Shown piece after piece: positions 6,997-13,432 of a stretch of 21,061 nt of DNA. The DNA is from a virus. The notes under the pieces were generated by a model. It worked only from the letters and a program-made list of their open reading frames with translations, was not told where the DNA came from and did no database searches. The stretch spans positions 1 to 21,061 of the IMG/VR virus record IMGVR_UViG_3300046010_010348. The stretch is one strand, 5' to 3'. Position 1 is the first letter of the stretch, and each line of letters starts with the position of its first letter. A program made the position numbers and the translations under genes.

Positions 6997-9189
6997 TTAC
7001 TTATTACTCAAAACATCTCTATATACACCACTTTTAATAGATGTAGTTACTGACCAAAATGAAGATATTGCTCGTATTGCTGCTAATAATGTCACTTTAA
7101 ATGCAGGACCTGCTGCAGCTTTTGTTACATATATTTTTTCTGTTACTGTTTTACCAAACAATTTTGCTTGTAAACGTTTGCCGCCATCAGACCAACCACT
7201 TCCTGTACCTTGTAATATTGTAGCACCTTTTACTTTAACTATAATAGTTCCATCGTCGCGTACATGCAAAAATGCATTTTGATCAAATGCTCCTGGACTT
7301 CTTTTTAATAAAAGAGTTGCATCAAACCACCAAACTTTAAGTTTACTATCATATGATGCTGTTACATTTAATGCTTTAGCAACGTCTTGTATAAAACGTT
7401 TAGGTGCTGGCTTTTGTGCTTGTGTACTAGTTTTTGTCGATGTCTTCGTTGTTGATTTAGTAGTAGTAGCTTTTGGTTTTAAAGATGGTTGTTCGGGAAG
7501 ATTTCTAAAACTTAATCTATTAATACCGATTTGTAGATTTAACGTTTTATCTTTCCATGCTCCTGCATTGGCGCGAATTGCTTGAAATAATGTATCATAT
7601 ATTGCATCGCCAGCTGGCAGTTTGCTAGTATATGTTCCAGTTTTCGTTATTAATTTTCTACCACCATCAGACCATCCACTACCAATACCTTGTACAATTT
7701 GTTTACCTTCTGATGTAGCAGAAATAGTACCATCATCACGCATATGTAACAATCCATCTACATCCATTTTTCCCGGACCTCGTACAATACGTATTTCTAA
7801 ATCAATATAGTATACTTTTAACTTTTCGCTGTAATGTATACTACCACCTGTTTCTTGAGCTATTTTATCAATACCGCGGCGATGACCAAAAAGTGTTGCA
7901 GTATCAGATTTTTTTGTTTTTTCCGGTGCCTTAGCTTTTTCCGGCTCAGTCGTTTTTGGAACAGTTTTAGTTGATGTAGATGTTGTTGTTTTAGGAACTT
8001 CTTTTTTTGTAGTAGTAACAGGCGTTGGAGTAGTAACAGCTGAAACATCAAACCCTGAAAAATCTTGTTCTCGTAAATTAAGTTCAAGAAGTATAGATTT
8101 CAATAAAAGTTTAGATTCCGATTTAATTGGAGATAATAATCTATCAATCAATTGTTCTGTTACGTCTGTTGAATTTTGTACTTTAAAAAATCCTTTATTC
8201 AAATCACGTATTACAGCTTTTGATTTATTTCCCCAAATGCCATCAACTGGTTTTGCAATATTGGCAAAATCTTTAACAGATGGTATTATTTCTTTTAATG
8301 TATATTGTTTTCCATCTACCATAATCTTACTGTTTATTACGCGTTGCATAATAAGCTGTTGGAAGACCTTTGCAGTTTCGGCATCTGGCGTTGTTTTATT
8401 AATTTCTGGTAATAATGCTAGTAATTCTTCTTTAGATAACGCTTTATCTTCACCTTTATCCGTTTTAAATGACAATTTTTCTAAACTAGTTACTTGTTTT
8501 AATACTTTATCATCTTTTTTAACTTCATCATCTTTTTTATCAATAACTACCGAATCATCTTTTTTAGAATCATCTGAAGATCCATCTTTTTTAGAATCAT
8601 CTGAAGATCCATCTTTTTTGACAACCACAATTTCTTTTTCATCACTACTAGGAGAATCTACAATTGTATTATTAAGTATGTCATTTATTTGTTTGATCAA
8701 TGTAGCACCAGTTCCCAATGTTTCAGGAATTCTTTCAGCCTTAGGATCGATAGCTGAAACAAAATCACTTACTTTGATAATATCGCTACTTCCAACTTTA
8801 CCCGATGATTTTGGTGTTGTTTTAAATAAAAATTCAATTTCTTCCCATTTTTGCTTTCCTTTATCAACGCCAACTAATTTTCGTTTCGGATAAATTAATA
8901 CATCAGTTACAAGACGTCGTTCTGCTTTTTTACGGTCATCTCCTATTATATAATACCAATCGCCATTTGCAAAACTAGATGCTGGACCATATTGTGTATT
9001 TTTAGGAGATGTTAAAACATACATGACGTCATGTTCAAAATCCGGAGGAGATTTTTCGTCTCTAGTAGCTTTAAATTTAATTCGAAATACACCTGCCATT
9101 AAGTCAGCTGCTTTTGAAATAATTGCATTTGGTGATTTTTTTAATATATAATTTACATCTTCTGTTAATAAGTTTTTTAACTTGATCAT
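6997..9189 (-). CDS. Large multidomain virion-associated protein with duplicated C-terminal domain
   Basis: This 730-aa protein matches no family I can name. It starts MIKLKNLLTE, the same pattern as the upstream gene. Residues 11-170 form a globular region. Residues 175-230 are a Lys/Asp/Ser linker with two 9-residue repeats. Near 314-327, PVDGIWGNKSKAVI resembles the core of PG_binding_1 peptidoglycan-binding domains. A Thr/Pro/Lys linker covers 385-430. Two homologous domains follow at about 434-553 and 598-718, sharing LH[MV]RDDGTI and GSGWSDGG, joined by another Thr/Lys-rich linker. Internal L-x-E sites occur at 367-369 and 372-374. The start is supported by AGG six bases before the ATG. 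Context between virion genes suggests a structural or internal head protein; cell-wall binding is possible but rests on one short motif. Confidence 0.75.
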   Translation of the reverse strand: MIKLKNLLTEDVNYILKKSPNAIISKAADLMAGVFRIKFKATRDEKSPPDFEHDVMYVLTSPKNTQYGPASSFANGDWYYIIGDDRKKAERRLVTDVLIYPKRKLVGVDKGKQKWEEIEFLFKTTPKSSGKVGSSDIIKVSDFVSAIDPKAERIPETLGTGATLIKQINDILNNTIVDSPSSDEKEIVVVKKDGSSDDSKKDGSSDDSKKDDSVVIDKKDDEVKKDDKVLKQVTSLEKLSFKTDKGEDKALSKEELLALLPEINKTTPDAETAKVFQQLIMQRVINSKIMVDGKQYTLKEIIPSVKDFANIAKPVDGIWGNKSKAVIRDLNKGFFKVQNSTDVTEQLIDRLLSPIKSESKLLLKSILLELNLREQDFSGFDVSAVTTPTPVTTTKKEVPKTTTSTSTKTVPKTTEPEKAKAPEKTKKSDTATLFGHRRGIDKIAQETGGSIHYSEKLKVYYIDLEIRIVRGPGKMDVDGLLHMRDDGTISATSEGKQIVQGIGSGWSDGGRKLITKTGTYTSKLPAGDAIYDTLFQAIRANAGAWKDKTLNLQIGINRLSFRNLPEQPSLKPKATTTKSTTKTSTKTSTQAQKPAPKRFIQDVAKALNVTASYDSKLKVWWFDATLLLKRSPGAFDQNAFLHVRDDGTIIVKVKGATILQGTGSGWSDGGKRLQAKLFGKTVTEKIYVTKAAAGPAFKVTLLAAIRAISSFWSVTTSIKSGVYRDVLSNK
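8557..8619. repeat. 27-bp tandem direct repeat, about 2.3 copies
   Basis: Two identical 27-bp units lie at 8557-8583 and 8584-8610, with a further 9-base partial copy to 8619. They encode repeated SSDDSKKDG-type nonapeptides in the acidic-basic linker of the 730-aa protein. The repeat is in frame, so copy-number change would only lengthen or shorten the linker. Confidence 0.9.
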
Positions 9190-9190
9190 T

Positions 9191-9198
9191 TTTAACCT
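9191..9198 (-). promoter_or_regulatory. AGGTTAAA ribosome-binding site of the 730-aa gene
   Basis: The sense strand reads AAAGGTTAAAAATG, placing AGG six bases before the start codon. The same AGGTTAAA leader precedes the 429-aa and 216-aa virion genes, which supports the assigned starts. Confidence 0.6.
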
Positions 9199-9206
9199 TT
9201 ATATAT

Positions 9207-9214
9207 AATAAATA
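9207..9214 (-). promoter_or_regulatory. TATTTATT variant motif upstream of the 730-aa gene
   Basis: The sense strand reads GATATTTATTATA, a one-base variant of the recurring TATTTATA motif, 18 bases before the ATG at 9189. Its position matches the other copies. The function is inferred. Confidence 0.25.
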
Positions 9215-9760
9215 TCACCAATCTACTAATACGAGCTTATTATTCCACAACATCATGTTCGATGCACTAAAATCTAAATCTAAATCAAAATCATCGATAC
9301 CTATTTTTGCTACATCTCTTTGTAAAGCTCGAATAAAATTAACTAGTTTAATATCCATATTACGTGCTCCATCTGCATCCAAAAAATCAAATATTGAAAC
9401 TTCTCCGCCTTCGGATCTAGCAAATTGTTTGAATTGTTCCATAAATGCATCAATATTCATACGATCTTGTTCTGGCAATGTTTCTGCATTTGACATAATA
9501 TACATTTGTTCGCGATCGTTAACATAATATACTGGGATAAAACAAGTAAATTCCGATGCTCTATTTACTATAATTTTAGCAACTTCATACTCATCACGCT
9601 CGGTTGTAATTTTAAAAACTTTATCTTCTCCATCAATTTCATAAACACGACCATTATCACCCCCGCCTATTAAACGGAATGATTTATTGCGTATTTTATC
9701 TAATAAACGAGTAATTTCTGAATCAGATAATTCACGTAAAAGTTGTTTTAGTCGTATCAT
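9215..9760 (-). CDS. Minimal protein-kinase-like / APH-like protein
   Basis: The 181-aa protein has the landmarks of a kinase-like fold. A glycine-rich loop IGGGDNGRVYEI (31-42) is followed by a strand ending VFKI with K50 as the ATP-anchoring Lys, a hinge-like MYIMSNAE near 87-94, a catalytic-loop pattern D163-FSAS-N168, and LVLVD180-W at the extreme C-terminus, equivalent to the DFG/IDW metal site. The His of HxD is replaced by D161. The chain stops one residue after D180, so the substrate-binding helices of normal kinases are absent. The downstream gap is only 25 bases, so no missing C-terminus follows. It begins MIRLKQLLRE, matching the next gene. Its ATG overlaps the upstream stop (ATGA). 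Phosphorylation of a host or virion target is possible; a pseudokinase is equally possible. Confidence 0.7.
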   Translation of the reverse strand: MIRLKQLLRELSDSEITRLLDKIRNKSFRLIGGGDNGRVYEIDGEDKVFKITTERDEYEVAKIIVNRASEFTCFIPVYYVNDREQMYIMSNAETLPEQDRMNIDAFMEQFKQFARSEGGEVSIFDFLDADGARNMDIKLVNFIRALQRDVAKIGIDDFDLDLDFSASNMMLWNNKLVLVDW

Positions 9761-11379
9761 GAAATATTCCTATCTAAATCTATTCTAATTAAAAAATTTG
9801 TATCAACATCATTTCTTTTGCGAATAGGTTGTGCTAATTTTCCAATAGCAAGTAATTGTCCGGCATCATCATACAACCCAATTGTTGTAATATATGGCGC
9901 AAATGCACTTCCGGTTGCAAATGATTTATATGTTTGATCGTCATCTGCTGTTAGTGATATGTTAGATGAAATATTAAAATCTCCGGAATCTACATTTGCT
10001 AATACGCCTAATTCATAAATTGTTTTAGTACTGCGATATGATGCAGTGTATGCTGTATTAATAACATTGTGTATGCGATAATCTGGACTTGATAATATAG
10101 CAACACCTTGTTTAGTAAATATATTACCAACATGATTAGTTTGCATGAAAGTACCACCCTCAGACCAATCTGCTAAATATCCAATTTCAGTACTAGATAA
10201 TGATTTATTGTAAATTCGTATTTCATCTAATACACCACTTAAATTACAAGATGTTTCAAATCCGCCGATATAAACAGAATCTTTATTATCAATTCTAGCA
10301 GATGCCGTAAATGGAGAATTTGTATCAATCAATAATGCACTAGAAGCAGATGAATGCAATGTGCCATTAACATACATTTGCATTGAACTTCCGGATTTTT
10401 GACAAACAATGTGAGTCCAATTGGTAACAGCTATTGATGATGTTACTTGTGTTTTAAATGATGTAGATCCAGCAATTGTAAATTCAATTTGATTACTACC
10501 ACTTAATTCTATTTTAAACGGATATTGTGGTGTTAATGAACTAGATGCTTTTGTTATGATAATTTTAGAATCCGGATCTGTATTAGATGCTGACACAAAA
10601 AATGAAATTGCATAATCATTGTTTCTATCATATAATCCATCCAATGTTGTTTTTAAATAACCATTTGCAAATTTTGCGGCATATCCATAATTACCTTGCA
10701 AATTTGTAGTTACTAATACACCAGGTATATATGTAATTCCGATATTTTCATTAATATTTCTAGATGCATCAAAATATTCATTAAATCCTTCATGAAATTT
10801 TACACCGGTGATAATTGAACTTGTATTAAATGCAGCATTATATAGATTACCATATCTATCAGATGAAATATACAATGGCAAAGTACTTGAATATGATGAA
10901 GTTCCATATGATCCGGAGCCATATATGCTACTACCACTTACATAACTTGCTGTCATTGTAAATGATGCCGGTTTAATGCCTTCTCCTATACGTACTTGCG
11001 GAAATGATAATATCGATGCCGACTGATATAAAAACTTCTTAGTCCGCGTTAAATCGGTAGGACCATAGGTTTTCATTGGTTCTAATTTATTCTTATAATA
11101 TAAATGATTTATAGAATAATATGTAATTGTTTGCAATGAGTCATCTATATTCTTTGCATCATTAAATGTTAAATTAGAACCTAATGCTGGCAAATTATTG
11201 ATATCAGAATAAATTGCTTGTAATGGCAATGCACTAGAAGTTTCACTTCCTGATACGACCATCCAAGATTTATATGTCTGGAATGGATTAACTTTTACAT
11301 CTGAATCTCCAATCTTTTTAAAGACAGTAGGAACAGGGCCTGTATAAGTATTTTGTTGTTGTATTTTTGATTCTGCCAT
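9757..11379 (-). CDS. LamG-domain virion protein with shared C-terminal module
   Basis: I take the ATG at 11379, giving about 540 aa beginning MAESKIQQQ. The frame also has an ATG at 11403, but that codon lies inside the loop of a terminator-like hairpin, and the eight extra residues are unlike a virion N-terminus. Neither start has a clear Shine-Dalgarno sequence. Residues about 145-170 are Ser/Gly/Tyr low complexity. A LamG/concanavalin-like domain spans about 232-404, with FSVS-type strands, WTHIVCQKSG, MYVNGTLHSS and LDEIRIYNKSLS. The C-terminal 90 residues contain YITTIGLYDDAGQLLAIGKL, homologous to the end of the adjacent 429-aa protein. Such proteins are typically tail or capsid surface components that may bind glycans. 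The role is inferred from the fold and position among virion genes. Confidence 0.8.
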   Translation of the reverse strand: MAESKIQQQNTYTGPVPTVFKKIGDSDVKVNPFQTYKSWMVVSGSETSSALPLQAIYSDINNLPALGSNLTFNDAKNIDDSLQTITYYSINHLYYKNKLEPMKTYGPTDLTRTKKFLYQSASILSFPQVRIGEGIKPASFTMTASYVSGSSIYGSGSYGTSSYSSTLPLYISSDRYGNLYNAAFNTSSIITGVKFHEGFNEYFDASRNINENIGITYIPGVLVTTNLQGNYGYAAKFANGYLKTTLDGLYDRNNDYAISFFVSASNTDPDSKIIITKASSSLTPQYPFKIELSGSNQIEFTIAGSTSFKTQVTSSIAVTNWTHIVCQKSGSSMQMYVNGTLHSSASSALLIDTNSPFTASARIDNKDSVYIGGFETSCNLSGVLDEIRIYNKSLSSTEIGYLADWSEGGTFMQTNHVGNIFTKQGVAILSSPDYRIHNVINTAYTASYRSTKTIYELGVLANVDSGDFNISSNISLTADDDQTYKSFATGSAFAPYITTIGLYDDAGQLLAIGKLAQPIRKRNDVDTNFLIRIDLDRNIS

Positions 11380-11391
11380 GATTAGTAAAAA

Positions 11392-11417
11392 CCCGTTATA
11401 CATATAAATATAACGGG
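11392..11417 (-). terminator. Intrinsic terminator-like hairpin between two virion genes
   Basis: A perfect 9-bp stem (CCCGTTATA at 11392-11400, TATAACGGG at 11409-11417) encloses an 8-base loop. On the sense strand the stem ends in GGG followed directly by TTTTT. It lies after the 429-aa gene and 12 bases before the ATG at 11379. The G/C end stands out in this AT-rich sequence. It may reduce read-through into the LamG gene. Confidence 0.6.
11403..11410 (-). promoter_or_regulatory. TATTTATA motif inside the hairpin loop, upstream of the LamG gene
   Basis: The sense strand reads TATTTATA 24 bases before the ATG at 11379. The motif occupies the loop and first bases of the terminator-like stem. 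This would allow termination of the upstream transcript and a new start for the LamG gene at one site, but that is inference. Confidence 0.3.
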
Positions 11418-11437
11418 CTCAAATTACTGATTGAATT

Positions 11438-12727
11438 TTAATAGTCTAACTTGACTCTAATCAATGCTTCTCTTTGGAATGATTTCAACAATGGTTTAGA
11501 AAGTTTTGCAACTGCTAATAATTCTTGTGAATCATTATATAAACCAACCGTTGTTATATATGTTTTCGGATCACCAATAAATGTTGATTGTGCTACTTGT
11601 CCAACACTTCCCGTAACATATGAAGGATTATTAGAAAAATTATATTCCGCATTTTTTACCCTTACAAAATAGTGTGTACTTGTTACTTTTTCTGAATTAC
11701 GTGCTAAGAAACCATATGGGTCACTAGTTGCTGGATTTGGCACACCTGCAGATCCTGAAATTGAATGGAATAATGCAAAGTGATTATTACCTTCGGAACT
11801 AGAACCCGTATTAGTTTGGAATCTTAACTGTTGATCTAACATTTTTCCATCTAGTACCAATGTTCCGTAATCTGGGTAAGCTAATCCATAATATACAGGC
11901 GCCGACGGATTAAATACACCTCCATTAATTGAACCCGATACAATGTTATATACTTTTCCAGAATCTCCAACAGCTGCCGATGAAATTGATGAGTCATCAA
12001 TCAACGTAATAATTCTAGATCCAGATGTTACAATACTTCCCGTTGCATTTGTAGGACGAGAACCTGATATTGTTCGTAATGGCAATTCCCAATTACCTGC
12101 ATCTAAACGTTCTTTTAATCGGTTACGTTTAAAATTAACTACATAGATATAATCCGTACTTCCTGATCCAGCAGTCGTAAAACGTGTATCTGTTGGTGCA
12201 AGTAAAAGTTGTCGGTATTGTGAATAAATTGCTTTACTAGGCGAATCATTAAGTTGCCCTTGTGAATCAGATCCACTTCCTAATGCATGACCGAAAGCCA
12301 ATGAAAATTGAACTGCTGAACCTGTTTCTGTAATAGCTTTATGATATGTGTCAACATAATAACGACGTTGCGATGTAGTTTGTGTTGATGAGGTAAAAAA
12401 CGTTTCTAAACTGGCTAAATTATCAGACCATAAACCTGCCGTAACGGTTTCTGTTTGATTTGAAATAATATCGTTAGCAGTATCAAATTTAGTATATGTC
12501 CTACCATTACGAGCTAATATTTGTGTTTGTTGTTGTTCCGCCACAATCTGATTAGCAAGTTGTTGAGCTAATTGCCGAACTTGTTCTGTAATTGCTGATG
12601 TATTTGCCGGACTGATAATCGGAGATGTTACTGCATCTCGAGTTGGAGTTGCTGCAGCAGCTTGATTTAGATTAATCCTAGGTACGCCACCTTGTTTTGG
12701 TTGTTGTTTTAACTTTGTATAATTCAT
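11438..12727 (-). CDS. Virion structural protein with C-terminal module shared with its neighbour
   Basis: The 429-aa protein has a Gln/Ala-rich, probably helical segment at about 45-70, then a long Ser/Thr/Gly-rich beta region. Its last 80 residues contain TYITTVGLYNDSQELLAVAK and end in LIRVKLDY. This module is clearly homologous to the C-terminus of the next gene in the operon (YITTIGLYDDAGQLLAIGKL ... LIRIDLD). No catalytic motif, signal peptide or transmembrane segment is visible. The start at 12727 is supported by AGG eight bases upstream, within an AGGTTAAA leader. It follows the 216-aa gene by 12 bases and precedes a terminator-like hairpin. A baseplate, tail or head-decoration role is inferred from composition and context; I cannot name the family. 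Confidence 0.75.
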   Translation of the reverse strand: MNYTKLKQQPKQGGVPRINLNQAAAATPTRDAVTSPIISPANTSAITEQVRQLAQQLANQIVAEQQQTQILARNGRTYTKFDTANDIISNQTETVTAGLWSDNLASLETFFTSSTQTTSQRRYYVDTYHKAITETGSAVQFSLAFGHALGSGSDSQGQLNDSPSKAIYSQYRQLLLAPTDTRFTTAGSGSTDYIYVVNFKRNRLKERLDAGNWELPLRTISGSRPTNATGSIVTSGSRIITLIDDSSISSAAVGDSGKVYNIVSGSINGGVFNPSAPVYYGLAYPDYGTLVLDGKMLDQQLRFQTNTGSSSEGNNHFALFHSISGSAGVPNPATSDPYGFLARNSEKVTSTHYFVRVKNAEYNFSNNPSYVTGSVGQVAQSTFIGDPKTYITTVGLYNDSQELLAVAKLSKPLLKSFQREALIRVKLDY

Positions 12728-12730
12728 TTC

Positions 12731-12738
12731 TTTAACCT
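12731..12738 (-). promoter_or_regulatory. AGGTTAAA ribosome-binding site of the 429-aa gene
   Basis: The sense strand reads AGGTTAAAGAAATG, placing AGG eight bases before the start codon. It matches the leaders of the 216-aa and 730-aa genes. Confidence 0.6.
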
Positions 12739-12739
12739 A

Positions 12740-13390
12740 TTATATAGTTGCTGTAGTTGCTTTTTTAACAGTTACATTAATGGTAACACTTCCACCGGTT
12801 TCATTTCCAATTACTGTAATAGTTGCAGTTTTATCTTCAATCATTTGAGTCTTAGCAACAATGCGGAATTCAAATCCAGCAACTGCAACACTTTGTGCAT
12901 CTTCATTATCTCCAATAAATCTAGGAGTAGTTGGAAGTGTTGATGATTGTAATGCTCTAGTTACTTGAATATCACAAACCGTTGAATCTGACAATATTGC
13001 GGTATATCCTAGATTGGCATTTCCGCCTTGGAAGTTGCTTGTATTTGGAGCTATAATAGAACTATCACCAGGAGCCGCTAATGTAACAGCTGTATTTCCA
13101 ACTGTAACAATAGGTATATTAGTTGTTTGTTTCGGCAATGTAATTAATTTATATTTTAATGCCTGAGTTTCATCTGGAATTGCTTCTGTTACTGGCATAT
13201 TTTCTATAATAGTACCATAATAATCAGTTCCAAGTGGATGATCCGGATTCCATAATGAATAATCAATTTCATCATCTCCTAATGCAAATTGTGTAATTTT
13301 AAATGCATTACCACCTTTTGCAAGTAATTCTCGACCTTTCAATGTTAATATTGCGTCAATTGTAACGCTCGAATTATCTAAGTATCCCAT
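12740..13390 (-). CDS. Virion structural protein (MGYLDNSS-type)
   Basis: The 216-aa protein starts MGYLDNSSVTIDAILTLKGR, then LLAKG and ITQFALGDDEIDY. I associate this N-terminus with structural proteins of uncultured aquatic myoviruses, from memory rather than a search. The C-terminal 90 residues are Val/Thr-rich and end in repeated beta-strand patterns (TATITVIGNETGGSVTINV), suggesting an Ig-like sandwich. No enzymatic motif is seen. The ATG at 13390 has AGG nine bases upstream and a TATTTATA motif 20 bases upstream. It follows the 1305-aa protein by 42 bases. The exact place in the virion is unknown; its position after the baseplate genes suggests a baseplate or tail accessory. Confidence 0.75.
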   Translation of the reverse strand: MGYLDNSSVTIDAILTLKGRELLAKGGNAFKITQFALGDDEIDYSLWNPDHPLGTDYYGTIIENMPVTEAIPDETQALKYKLITLPKQTTNIPIVTVGNTAVTLAAPGDSSIIAPNTSNFQGGNANLGYTAILSDSTVCDIQVTRALQSSTLPTTPRFIGDNEDAQSVAVAGFEFRIVAKTQMIEDKTATITVIGNETGGSVTINVTVKKATTATI

Positions 13391-13394
13391 ATGT

Positions 13395-13402
13395 TTTAAC
13401 CT
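13395..13402 (-). promoter_or_regulatory. AGGTTAAA ribosome-binding site of the 216-aa gene
   Basis: The sense strand reads AAGGTTAAAACATATG, placing AGG nine bases before the start codon. It is the third copy of this leader in the window. Confidence 0.55.
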
Positions 13403-13409
13403 TATTTCA

Positions 13410-13417
13410 TATAAATA
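13410..13417 (-). promoter_or_regulatory. TATTTATA motif upstream of the 216-aa gene
   Basis: The sense strand reads GTGTATATTTATATG, with the octamer 20 bases before the ATG at 13390 and just upstream of the AGGTTAAA leader. This is the clearest promoter-plus-RBS layout among the copies. Confidence 0.35.
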
Positions 13418-13432
13418 TACACGTTATAAATT

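Noticed and set aside
7860-8087. 75-codon minus-strand ORF in another frame
   Set aside because: It is a Leu/Gln/Lys-rich shadow of the Thr/Pro/Lys linker in the 730-aa gene and has no independent start signal.
8237-8893. 218-codon plus-strand ORF opposite the 730-aa gene
   Set aside because: Its Ser/Phe/Leu-rich translation is the mirror of the Lys/Asp/Ser linker, including the 27-bp repeat, on the minus strand.
11380-11403. Eight-residue N-terminal extension (MYNGFLLI) of the LamG protein
   Set aside because: The upstream ATG falls in the loop of a terminator-like hairpin and has no ribosome-binding site. The downstream ATG gives a more typical N-terminus.
13410-13417. TATAAATA on the plus strand read as a T4-type late promoter
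   Set aside because: In that orientation this copy and the others would drive transcription away from every gene in the window. The same octamer also occurs within coding sequence at Ile-Tyr codons, for example near 16746.
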